6,778 bases of DNA from Jiangellaceae bacterium (GCA_030146385.1 JASLBX010000526.1:1-6778); one strand, 5' to 3'. Positions 1 through 5,373 are shown, counted from the first letter of the stretch. The notes: generated by a model from the sequence alone, not told the origin. Program-made: numbers and translations.

Positions 1-678
1 CACGCGGGCAACTACATCGCGGGCGCGTTCGACGCCGACGAGATGGTGGGCGCGTGCGTGGGCTTTCTCGCCGCTCCACCTGGCGAGGCGATGCACTCGC
101 ACGTCGCCGGGGTAACCTCGGCGGCGCTCGGACGGAACATCGGCTGGGCGCTCAAGCTTCACCAGCGTGCGTGGGCGCTCCAGCATGGCCTCAGCGAGAT
201 CACCTGGACGTTCGACCCGCTCGTCCGGCGCAACGCCTACTTCAACCTGGTCAAGCTGGCCGCACGGCCGCGGGAGTACCTGGTCGACTTCTACGGCGAC
301 ATTCCGGACTCGGTCAACGCCGGTCAGGGCAGCGACCGGCTGCTGCTGGCCTGGAAACTCACCGCGCCGGACGTCCTCGCGGCCTGTGACGGCCGACCGG
401 CCGGGGCGCTCGATGCCGGCGGCGGTTTCGTCCGGGCGATTGCGGTATCGAACGCCGATCGGCCGGCTATTACCGCCGAGCGCGAATGGCGATCGTCCCG
501 CGTGGTCACGATCCAGTTGCCGGCCGACATCTCGGCCGTACGCAGGGACGATTCCGGAGCCGCCCGCGAATGGCGGGAGGCGGTCCGCACCGTCCTCGGT
601 GGGCTGATGGACGATGGATGGCAGGTCACCGGCTTCTCGCGGGACGAGGGGTACGTCGTAGAGAGGGCGGACGAGTGA
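1..678 (+). CDS. GNAT-superfamily acyltransferase (COG3375-like), 5' truncated
   Basis: The reading frame is open from base 1, so the gene starts outside the window; 225 residues are visible. The Met codon at 43 is internal, because the residues before it (HAGNYIAGAFDADE) read as normal protein. The segment around SHVAGV, then GRNIGWALKLHQRAWALQHG and ITWTFDPLVRRNAYFNLVKL, matches the acyl-CoA-binding core of the COG3375 group of predicted GNAT acetyltransferases. This is recognition from memory, not a search. Homologues next to a MenC/NSAR gene have been characterised as succinyl-CoA:D-amino acid N-succinyltransferases, and the 4-bp overlap with the racemase gene (stop 676-678, next start GTG 675) makes that role likely here. 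The acyl donor and substrate cannot be read from the sequence. The C-terminal ~100 residues (from about 125 of the visible part) form a second, less recognisable domain ending in GWQVTGFSRDEGYVVERADE. The protein should be cytosolic. Confidence 0.85.
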   Translation, partial: HAGNYIAGAFDADEMVGACVGFLAAPPGEAMHSHVAGVTSAALGRNIGWALKLHQRAWALQHGLSEITWTFDPLVRRNAYFNLVKLAARPREYLVDFYGDIPDSVNAGQGSDRLLLAWKLTAPDVLAACDGRPAGALDAGGGFVRAIAVSNADRPAITAEREWRSSRVVTIQLPADISAVRRDDSGAAREWREAVRTVLGGLMDDGWQVTGFSRDEGYVVERADE

Positions 679-1793
679 AGCCCACCGGGTTCGAGCTACG
701 CCGGGTGGCGATGCCGCTCGTCGCCCCATTCCGAACGTCGTTCGGCGTCGAGACCGAGCGGGACGTACTGCTGGTACGGGCCGCCACCCCGGACGGCGAC
801 GGCTGGGCCGAATGCGTCGCCATCAGCGAGCCGCTGTACTCGGCCGAGTACGTGGACGGAGCGGCGGAGGTCATTCGGCGTTTTCTCGCTCCCCGGATCT
901 TCGCAGCGGAAGACGTGCACCCGCAGCAGGTTGCGCACCTGATCGCTCCGGTGAAGGGGCACCGGATGGCGAAGGCGGCCGTCGAGACCGCGGTGCTGGA
1001 CGCGTGGCTGCGAGCCCGCGGCGAGTCCTTCGCGGCGTACCTCGGCGGCGTCCGCAACCGGGTGGCGACCGGGGTGTCCGTCGGGATCATGGATTCGATC
1101 GCCGAACTGCTTGACGCCGTCGCCGGGTACCTCGACCAGGGTTATGTGCGGATCAAGCTGAAGATCGAACCGGGGTGGGACGTCGAACCGGTCCGGGCCG
1201 TCCGGGAACGCTTTGGAGACGAACTGCTCCTTCAGGTGGACGCCAATACGGCGTACTCGTTGGTGGACGTCCGGACGCTCCGGCGGTTGGACGAGTTCGA
1301 CCTTCTGCTCATCGAGCAGCCGTTCGCCGAAGACGACCTGCGGGAACACGCCGAACTCGCGAGGCGGATCCGGACGCCGGTGTGCCTGGACGAATCGATC
1401 ACCTCCGCCAAGGTGGCCGCCGACGCGATCGCGCTTCGAGCCGCGCAGATCATCAACATCAAGCCAGGCCGGGTCGGCGGGTATCTGGAGGCGCGTCGCA
1501 TCCACGACCTTTGCCAGGCCAACGGCATCGCGGTGTGGTGTGGCGGGATGCTCGAAACAGGCATCGGGCGCGCGGCCAACGTTGCGCTGGCCACCCTACC
1601 CGGGTTCACACTGCCTGGCGATATCTCCGCTTCGGGACGGTACTACGAACGTGACATCACCGAGCCGTTCGTCCTGGACGACGGTCACGTCGCCGTGCCC
1701 GCCGGTCCAGGACTCGGCGTGGAGCCGCTGCCGGACGTCCTTGAGGACATCACGACCGCTTCCGAATGGATTCCGGCAACGGCGCATTCATGA
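675..1793 (+). CDS. menC: MenC-family enolase-superfamily enzyme: N-succinylamino acid racemase / o-succinylbenzoate synthase
   Basis: This 372-residue protein starts at GTG 675, with GAGAGG 8 nt upstream. The frame stays open upstream to 486, but that extension overlaps the GNAT gene and is not family-like; FELRRVAMPLVAPFRTSFG is the usual N-terminus. Enolase-superfamily active-site residues are all present: K161-x-K163 (IKLK), metal ligands D189 (QVDAN), E214 (LIEQPF) and D239 (CLDES), and base K263 (INIKPGRVGG). As I recall it, K163/D189/E214/D239/K263 is the same numbering as in the Amycolatopsis N-acylamino acid racemase, so length and register agree closely. The enzyme is Mg-dependent and either dehydrates SHCHC to o-succinylbenzoate for menaquinone or racemises N-succinyl-amino acids. 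The GNAT partner and the absence of other men genes favour racemisation. The symbol menC denotes the family; the true substrate is inferred. Residue 323 is Tyr, in YYERD. Confidence 0.92.
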   Translation: MKPTGFELRRVAMPLVAPFRTSFGVETERDVLLVRAATPDGDGWAECVAISEPLYSAEYVDGAAEVIRRFLAPRIFAAEDVHPQQVAHLIAPVKGHRMAKAAVETAVLDAWLRARGESFAAYLGGVRNRVATGVSVGIMDSIAELLDAVAGYLDQGYVRIKLKIEPGWDVEPVRAVRERFGDELLLQVDANTAYSLVDVRTLRRLDEFDLLLIEQPFAEDDLREHAELARRIRTPVCLDESITSAKVAADAIALRAAQIINIKPGRVGGYLEARRIHDLCQANGIAVWCGGMLETGIGRAANVALATLPGFTLPGDISASGRYYERDITEPFVLDDGHVAVPAGPGLGVEPLPDVLEDITTASEWIPATAHS

Positions 1794-1817
1794 TCGAAGC
1801 ACCGTTCATCCCGGCTA

Positions 1818-1839
1818 CCCGGGTGTGCGGCTACCCGGG
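1818..1839. terminator. GC-rich hairpin between convergent genes
   Basis: CCCGGGT (1818-1824) pairs with ACCCGGG (1833-1839) across an 8-nt loop, 24 nt after the racemase stop and 17 nt before the end of the convergent SRPBCC gene. It has no T-tract, as is common for actinobacterial hairpins. The same DNA is also a 12-bp direct repeat, CGGCTACCCGGG at 1812-1823 and 1828-1839. A bidirectional terminator is the simplest reading, and it is inferred from position and structure only. Confidence 0.45.
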
Positions 1840-1855
1840 CGTCATCTTCCGTTGA

Positions 1856-2488
1856 TCAAGAAGCAACCGTGTAGAAGGCGATCGAGCGATCCGCGGCCGC
1901 GCGGGCTGCCGCCTCGTCCGTGCCGAAGGCGATGTCGGCTTCGCACCACTTCTCGCCGCTGAGCCTGGCGAACTCCTTGCCCTCGGCGGTGAGCATCCAG
2001 TCCACGCGCTCTTGCGGATCCATCGGTGGCGCGCCGCTGAGGTGCATCGCCAGCCCCAGCAGCGCCCCGTCCCAGCCGATGCCGACGGCGCCGGGACCGA
2101 ACTCTGCCCACAGCTCGTCGCTGACGTGCGCGACGTGTTCCAGCTCGAAGCGGGTGTCGCCGTCCCCCTCAGGGGCGAGGCGCACCTCGATCCAGCTCAC
2201 CTGGCCGGCGAACTCCCACGTGGCGGCGAAGCTCTTCGGCGGATCGCAACGCTCGACGACGCCGCTGGCGTTGCCCTCGATCTGGTACCGACCGTTCGGC
2301 TCCAGGTCTCCGCTGATCGGCAGGAACCAGCGAGGGATGCGCTCCGGGTTGGTGACTGCGTCCCACACGTCGTCGATCGTGGCGTCGTACGTCTGGCTGA
2401 TGGTGCTGACCCTCGCCTCGCCGGCCTCGAGCATGCGGCTGCCGATCTGCCGCCGGACACTGTTGATCTGCTGTTTGACGTCGATCAT
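1856..2488 (-). CDS. SRPBCC / AHSA1-family (START-fold) protein
   Basis: This 210-residue protein starts at ATG 2488-2486. AAAGGA (2496-2501) lies 7 nt upstream, and the ATGA overlaps the stop of the ArsR gene. Residues 41-68 (VWDAVTNPERIPRWF, then a D-L-x-P-N-G-RY pattern) are the typical AHSA1 signature, and the following strands (GVVERCDPPKSFAATWEF; TRFELEHVAH) complete the helix-grip fold. An N-terminal extension of about 28 residues and a C-terminal tail of about 50 make it longer than the ~150 residues usual for the family. Such proteins have a hydrophobic ligand cavity, and their ligand is generally unknown. No signal peptide or membrane segment is visible, so it is probably cytosolic. 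ArsR-AHSA1 pairs are very common in Actinomycetota. A longer frame open to 2608 lies inside the ArsR gene and is not the likely start. Confidence 0.9.
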   Translation of the reverse strand: MIDVKQQINSVRRQIGSRMLEAGEARVSTISQTYDATIDDVWDAVTNPERIPRWFLPISGDLEPNGRYQIEGNASGVVERCDPPKSFAATWEFAGQVSWIEVRLAPEGDGDTRFELEHVAHVSDELWAEFGPGAVGIGWDGALLGLAMHLSGAPPMDPQERVDWMLTAEGKEFARLSGEKWCEADIAFGTDEAAARAAADRSIAFYTVAS

Positions 2489-2847
2489 GAGGATTTCCTT
2501 TCGTGGGGTTGATCGCCGCGAAGGCGGCGCTCTCGCTTGCCACGTGCGAGCTCGGTCGCCAGCGCTTCCAGGGGCGGCGTCCAGAACCGCCGGAACCTGT
2601 CGAGCCACACGTCGACGTCGCGCAACGGCTCAGAGTTCACCGCGTAGAGCCGTCTCGCGCCCTCGGGACGGACGGTGGCGAACCCCGCGTCGCGCAGCAC
2701 CTTGAGGTGCTGCGACACGGCGGGCTGGGTGATGCCGAACTCCGACTGGATGACGGCCGACACCTCGCCAGAGCTTCGCTCGCCGTCGGCGAGCAGTACC
2801 AGGATCCGGCGCCGTACCGGGTCTCCAAGAACGTCGAACGCGTGCAC
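2485..2847 (-). CDS. ArsR-family winged-helix transcriptional regulator
   Basis: This 120-residue protein starts at GTG 2847-2845. MHAFDVLGDPVRRRILVLL is the classic ArsR N-terminus, GITQPAVSQHLKVLRDAGF (about 39-57) is the recognition helix region, and RPEGARRLYAVNSEPL is the wing. There is no cysteine at all, so it is not a thiol-type metal sensor of the ArsR/SmtB kind and belongs with the ArsR regulators paired with AHSA1 proteins. Its stop overlaps the ATG of that partner (ATGA, 2485-2488), which indicates one translationally coupled transcript. In frame upstream of GTG there is a TGA after six codons, so no longer start is possible. The start lies just downstream of a promoter-like pair, which suggests a leaderless mRNA. 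It is probably an autorepressor of its own operon (inferred). Confidence 0.92.
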   Translation of the reverse strand: MHAFDVLGDPVRRRILVLLADGERSSGEVSAVIQSEFGITQPAVSQHLKVLRDAGFATVRPEGARRLYAVNSEPLRDVDVWLDRFRRFWTPPLEALATELARGKRERRLRGDQPHERKSS

Positions 2848-2853
2848 GCCCGC

Positions 2854-2883
2854 AACGTATCAGTGCCTCCTTATATAAGTCAA
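2854..2883 (-). promoter_or_regulatory. Probable promoter of the ArsR-SRPBCC operon (leaderless)
   Basis: On the minus strand TTGACT (2883-2878) is followed after 18 nt by TACGTT (2859-2854), which fits the actinobacterial TANNNT -10 pattern. Only 6 nt separate the -10 box from the GTG at 2847, so the predicted transcription start falls on the start codon. The spacer contains TATATAA and a Shine-Dalgarno-like AAGGAGG (2872-2866), but that lies 18 nt from the GTG, too far to serve it. The AT-rich centre may also hold the ArsR operator. This is sequence inference only. Confidence 0.5.
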
Positions 2884-2893
2884 CGCCGATACT

Positions 2894-2950
2894 CCGCTGA
2901 TCATGTCGGTTCGACCAGGTCATAGCCCGTCAAACCGACATGATCAGCGG
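2894..2950 (-). terminator. Long perfect hairpin (18-bp arms) ending the small-ORF operon
   Basis: The arm at 2894-2911 (CCGCTGATCATGTCGGTT) is perfectly inverted at 2933-2950, with a 21-nt loop that can itself form a short GAC/GTC pairing. The right arm contains the stop codon of the upstream minus-strand membrane-protein gene (2946-2944), and the left arm ends 10 nt before the -35 box of the ArsR promoter. The best reading is an intrinsic terminator that insulates the two minus-strand operons; no U-tract follows. A dyad operator for a regulator is the alternative. Confidence 0.6.
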
Positions 2951-3231
2951 GATGGGCCTGAGCGCCACGCTTCGGTCAACGGCAGCTTCACGCCCATCCG
3001 CAGCACGGCACCCTCGTCCACTCGTCCCACGAAGACGATCAGCGCTGCAATCAGTAGCAGCATGAGCCCGAGGGCGGCGCCGACCTCCCAGAGGACCGCA
3101 TCGCCGCGCGCCTTCCGGATCGGCATCACTAACGCGCTAACCGGCGGGGTGATGCCCAGTACGACAACTGCGGTGCCCGCCGGGGTCGAGAACGCGTAGA
3201 AGCTGGCGAGGAAGGAGACCAGGGTGAGCAT
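2944..3231 (-). CDS. Small two-helix membrane protein, unrecognised
   Basis: This 95-residue ORF starts at ATG 3231-3229, 12 nt after the stop of the ORF at 3244. I do not recognise the family. It has a hydrophobic first segment (about 4-36, with PAGTAVVVLGITPP inside), a short basic loop (IRKARGD, 38-44), and a clear second transmembrane helix (about 47-69, ALGLMLLLIAALIVFV). A roughly 25-residue tail with charged residues follows. The loop is positively charged, so it probably faces the cytoplasm, with both ends outside. No convincing Shine-Dalgarno precedes the ATG; coupling to the ORF at 3244 would explain its translation. It shares the reading frame with that ORF, only a TGA and four codons separating them. 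Its stop lies in the arm of the strong hairpin. Function unknown; it is real if the operon is real. Confidence 0.6.
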   Translation of the reverse strand: MLTLVSFLASFYAFSTPAGTAVVVLGITPPVSALVMPIRKARGDAVLWEVGAALGLMLLLIAALIVFVGRVDEGAVLRMGVKLPLTEAWRSGPSR

Positions 3232-3243
3232 CGTGACGGGTGG

Positions 3244-3498
3244 TCAGGCCTCGATGACCAGTCCGGCGCCGTTGCGCGGGTTGATCGGACCCACGCGCTC
3301 GCGGGCCGCGAGCAGTGTGACGCTGCGCATCTCTCCCGCCAGCTCCTCGTCAAAGTGGGCGTGCCCGTCGTGGCCGACCGTCCGGGTGACGTCCCCACGA
3401 CTGCCGTCCGCCAGCTCAAAGCGCGCCGTCACCGGCTCGCCGTAGACGTCGTTGCCGCTGCCGTCGACGACGCTCACCGAGAACGCCGCTCTGGTCAT
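3244..3498 (-). CDS. Small soluble hypothetical protein
   Basis: The chosen start ATG 3498-3496 gives 84 residues; AGCAGG (3510-3505) lies 6 nt upstream. An in-frame ATG at 3537 would add 13 residues (MCDESEQRESRCD), but it lies inside a palindrome and only about 12 nt after the predicted transcription start, with no Shine-Dalgarno. The chain alternates hydrophobic and polar residues with turn-rich segments (FSVSVVDGSGNDVYGEPVTARFELADGSRGD, then DGHAHFDEEL, SVTLLAAR). This suggests a small beta-sandwich-like domain, which is inference only. There is no signal peptide or membrane segment, and the family is not recognised. It is the first gene of a two-ORF operon with the small membrane protein, transcribed away from the TetR gene and probably controlled by it. 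Confidence 0.62.
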   Translation of the reverse strand: MTRAAFSVSVVDGSGNDVYGEPVTARFELADGSRGDVTRTVGHDGHAHFDEELAGEMRSVTLLAARERVGPINPRNGAGLVIEA

Positions 3499-3523
3499 GT
3501 CGCACCTGCTTTCCCGTTGCTCA

Positions 3524-3553
3524 CTTTCATCGCACATCTATGTGCGATGAAAG
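3524..3553. promoter_or_regulatory. Near-perfect 14-bp-arm palindrome, candidate operator
   Basis: CTTTCATCGCACAT (3524-3537) is exactly inverted at 3540-3553 (ATGTGCGATGAAAG) around a 2-nt centre. It lies between divergent genes and overlaps the predicted transcription start of the minus-strand operon (about 3549), the usual position for a TetR-type repressor site. In RNA it would form a hairpin at the extreme 5' end of that transcript. It also contains the alternative ATG at 3537. A TetR operator is my preferred reading (inferred). Confidence 0.6.
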
Positions 3554-3555
3554 GT

Positions 3556-3585
3556 ACCCTAGGTGACAGGAAAGCGGGTGTGCAA
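3556..3585 (-). promoter_or_regulatory. Probable promoter of the small-ORF operon
   Basis: On the minus strand TTGCAC (3585-3580) is followed by an 18-nt spacer and TAGGGT (3561-3556), an excellent actinobacterial housekeeping -10 box. Transcription would begin near 3549, inside the palindrome at 3524-3553, leaving about 50 nt of leader before the ATG at 3498. The spacing and the match support it; no experimental evidence is visible. Confidence 0.55.
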
Positions 3586-3590
3586 CTTCA

Positions 3591-3619
3591 TTAGACGCTA
3601 ACGTTCAGTGAAATAGGTC
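3591..3619 (+). promoter_or_regulatory. Possible promoter of the TetR gene
   Basis: TTAGAC (3591-3596), a 17-nt spacer and TAGGTC (3614-3619) resemble a weak -35/-10 pair. They lie back to back with the minus-strand promoter at 3556-3585. Start of transcription would be near 3626, just before the AGGAGG of the leader ORF at 3640. The -10 lacks the final T of TANNNT, so confidence is low. Confidence 0.35.
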
Positions 3620-3639
3620 ACATGGGCAGGAGGCGCGGC

Positions 3640-3678
3640 ATGCCCCGGCCGCATCTGCAAGACGCTCATGTACGGTGA
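3640..3678 (+). CDS. Possible 12-codon leader peptide ahead of the TetR gene
   Basis: ATG 3640 is preceded by a near-consensus GGCAGGAGG (3625-3633) with 6 nt spacing, the best ribosome site in this part of the window. The ORF reads MPRPHLQDAHVR and stops at TGA 3676-3678, 4 nt before the ATG at 3683 of the TetR gene, in another frame. That geometry suggests translational coupling or a leader that loads ribosomes for the regulator. It is very short and may be chance, but no in-frame TetR start uses this ribosome site. Confidence 0.35.
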   Translation: MPRPHLQDAHVR

Positions 3679-3682
3679 ATAT

Positions 3683-4309
3683 ATGGGTGACGCAACCACG
3701 AGTCGCTCGTACCGCATGCGCAAGCGGCGCGAGGACATCGAGCAGACCCGGCAGCGCATCGTCGACGCCGCAGTCGAACTGCACGGCACAGTGGGGCCGA
3801 TCAACACCACTTTCTCAGCGGTGGCCGAGCGGGCGGGCGTCCAGCGCTCGACCGTCTACCGCCACTTCCCCGACGAGACGGCGCTGTTCGGCGCGTGCAC
3901 CAGCCACTGGTTGGCCGGCCATCCGTGGCCGCGGCCCGACGACTGGCGGAGCGTGTCCGATCCGGTCGCCCGCCTGGAGCGCGGCCTCACCGACCTGTAC
4001 AGCTACTACGACACGAACACCCAGATGATGGCCAACTCGTTCCGCGACTTCGACGTCATGCCGGCCTTCGTCGGAGACTTCATCCGCGCCCAGCTTCGCG
4101 GCATTCGCACCGCGCTGGTCGAGGCATGGCCGGAGGACGCGCGCGACCACGTGTCCGTGGCCGTCGGCCATGCGATCGACTTCCGGAGCTGGCAGTCGCT
4201 CTCGTCGCAATCCCTCTCGGCCGAAGCCGCCGCGCGGCTGATGACATCGATGGTGAGGGGCAGCGTCCGGGCGGGAGCCGACCTTAAGAGGGAAAGTACA
4301 TCTTCGTGA
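3683..4309 (+). CDS. TetR/AcrR-family transcriptional regulator
   Basis: Start ATG 3683 gives 208 residues; an in-frame ATG at 3668 would add five. GGTGA 4 nt upstream and the leader-ORF stop at 3678 favour 3683, though weakly. After a basic N-terminus (RKRREDIEQTRQRIVDAAVELH), the helix-turn-helix is at about 41-66: TFSAVAERAGVQRSTVYRHF, the TetR signature, followed by the usual PDETALFGAC. The rest is the alpha-helical ligand-binding and dimer domain, with no recognisable ligand signature. It is divergent from the small two-ORF operon, and a palindrome at that operon's promoter is the likely operator. The last residues (KRESTSS) are encoded inside the left arm of an inverted-repeat element. 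The native C-terminus was therefore probably altered by insertion, although length and domain content remain normal for the family. Confidence 0.9.
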   Translation: MGDATTSRSYRMRKRREDIEQTRQRIVDAAVELHGTVGPINTTFSAVAERAGVQRSTVYRHFPDETALFGACTSHWLAGHPWPRPDDWRSVSDPVARLERGLTDLYSYYDTNTQMMANSFRDFDVMPAFVGDFIRAQLRGIRTALVEAWPEDARDHVSVAVGHAIDFRSWQSLSSQSLSAEAAARLMTSMVRGSVRAGADLKRESTSS

Positions 4310-4387
4310 TCAAAGTCGCGGTGATCGAGCAGAATCGGTGCTGTCCCGGTACTTTGATCACTGAGATGCACTTTCCCTCTTGAGATC
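4280..4387. mobile_element. MITE-like or relic insertion element with ~37-bp imperfect terminal inverted repeats
   Basis: The arm at 4286-4316 (AAGAGGGAAAGT... GTGATCAAAGT) is inverted at 4351-4381 with 28 of 31 positions matching. Extending outward to 4280 and 4387 gives 32 of 37. A 34-nt centre separates the arms, far too short to code for a transposase. Length, imperfect arms and location (breaking into the end of a gene) fit a miniature inverted-repeat element or the fused ends of an internally deleted insertion sequence. I see no convincing target-site duplication. It could also act as a transcription terminator for the TetR gene. I cannot assign an IS family. Confidence 0.6.
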
Positions 4388-4584
4388 ATTTCGAGGTCGC
4401 GCGTGTACGCCTGGGATGTCGGACCGCCGCAGCGGCCGCAGGCTTGCGCCACATAGATAGCGAGGCATCACTAGTGGTCGCACGAGGCACCGCTGCGGTC
4501 GTCCCGCGGAACCGCATTGGCGGGGAGTGACGGCGGCGACATAGCCTGGCTCCGACACCGGCACGACAGCGAGCGAGGTTGCGC
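4388..4584 (+). promoter_or_regulatory. Intergenic region with a weak promoter candidate for the ferritin-like/reductase operon
   Basis: No gene was found in this 197-bp gap. TTGGCG (4517-4522), 19 nt, then TAGCCT (4542-4547) fits a weak -35/TANNNT pair and would start transcription near 4553. GCGAGG (4573-4578) lies 6 nt before the ATG at 4585. The assignment is tentative, and transcription may start elsewhere in the gap. Confidence 0.3.
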
Positions 4585-5373
4585 ATGGCGTTCGACATCA
4601 GGGAACACACTGATCGAGCGTCCGCGATCACTCCCGACGATGTCGATCCTGCAGCGTTTCGCGGCCAGCCGCTGACGCCGAGCACGATCCGATGTCTGCA
4701 GTACCTCCGCAACGTCGAGCAGTACACGATCAGGCACCTGCGCGACCTGCTCGTGACACCGTCCCACACCGACCCCGTCGTCACCGAGTTCCTGACCGGC
4801 TGGGCCTACCAGGAGTTCTGGCTCGGCGAGACGCTGGACGAGGTCATCGCCCGGCACGAGCACCGCCGAGCGCGTCCACCGATTACAGCCCCGCAGCGCT
4901 TCCTGCAGGAGATTCGCGACCGCTTCGCGCCGGTCCGCCAGGCATTTCTGGCCAACCTGATCGGCGAAGACTTCGTCGCGATCCACATGGCGTGGGCACA
5001 CCTGGACGCCTGTGTCACCGCCGCTGCCTATAAGAACACCGCCGACCGGGACGACCACCCGCAACTGGCCGCGATCGTCCGTCGGGTCGGCGAGTTCAAG
5101 CAAAGCCTCTGCGATTTCTACGAGAAGCAGGCCGCCGCCCGGCTGAGCAGATCCGCACAAGCACGGACGCTCACCCGCAAGGCGCTGACCTACCTGTGGC
5201 GGCCACCCGGCGCGGCCATTCATTCCAGGAACGAAACCAGATTCATCCTGACCTACCTGTTCGACGGCAATCAGGCCCGCGGCCTCGACAAGACGCTCGA
5301 CACTCTGCCGGGCCTGGACGGGCTCCGGATAGTGTCATCAGCCATGGCGACCTTCGGGGTGATCCGCTCATGA
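4585..5373 (+). CDS. Ferritin-like (diiron-fold) protein with apparently lost metal ligands
   Basis: Start ATG 4585, with GCGAGG 6 nt upstream, gives 262 residues; a TTG at 4579 is less likely. The helical pattern YLRNVEQYTIRHLRDLL (40-56), then FLTGWAYQEFWLGETL (69-84), AWAHLDACVTAAAY (136-149) and a helix ending CDFYEKQAAARL resembles the actinobacterial ferritin-like/acyl-ACP desaturase-like family. As I remember that family, its helices carry E-x-x-H ligand motifs. Here the corresponding positions read E77-F-W-L80 and K172-Q-S-L175, the third-helix Glu is replaced (D141-A142), and no E-x-x-H occurs anywhere. E45 remains. A catalytic diiron site is therefore unlikely. The stop overlaps the ATG of the acyl-CoA reductase gene (ATGA), so the two are co-translated. 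A structural or substrate-binding partner role is possible. No signal peptide is seen. Family assignment is moderate; the loss of ligands follows from it. Confidence 0.7.
   Translation: MAFDIREHTDRASAITPDDVDPAAFRGQPLTPSTIRCLQYLRNVEQYTIRHLRDLLVTPSHTDPVVTEFLTGWAYQEFWLGETLDEVIARHEHRRARPPITAPQRFLQEIRDRFAPVRQAFLANLIGEDFVAIHMAWAHLDACVTAAAYKNTADRDDHPQLAAIVRRVGEFKQSLCDFYEKQAAARLSRSAQARTLTRKALTYLWRPPGAAIHSRNETRFILTYLFDGNQARGLDKTLDTLPGLDGLRIVSSAMATFGVIRS

Noticed and set aside
486..674. Upstream extension of the racemase frame to ATG 486
   Set aside because: It lies entirely inside the GNAT gene, reads as Arg/Gly-rich shadow sequence, and would make the protein 63 residues too long for the family.
2489..2608. 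N-terminal extension of the SRPBCC frame
   Set aside because: It overlaps the ArsR gene. ATG 2488 has a ribosome site and an ATGA overlap, and the extension is not family-like.
1920..2705. Plus-strand open frames across the ArsR-SRPBCC operon
   Set aside because: These are shadows of two convincingly identified minus-strand genes; they are Ser/Arg-rich with no domains.
2862..2872. AAGGAGG as the ribosome site of ArsR
   Set aside because: It is 18 nt from the GTG, and an in-frame TGA lies between, so it cannot serve this start in the normal way.
4280..4387. Inverted repeats considered as part of a CRISPR array or a full insertion sequence
   Set aside because: There are only two copies in inverted orientation with a 34-nt centre, with no repeated spacers and no transposase-coding capacity.
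4471..5223. Minus-strand 250-codon frame opposite the ferritin-like gene
   Set aside because: It has no family-like features. The plus-strand frame has a ribosome site, helical pattern and ATGA coupling to the next gene.
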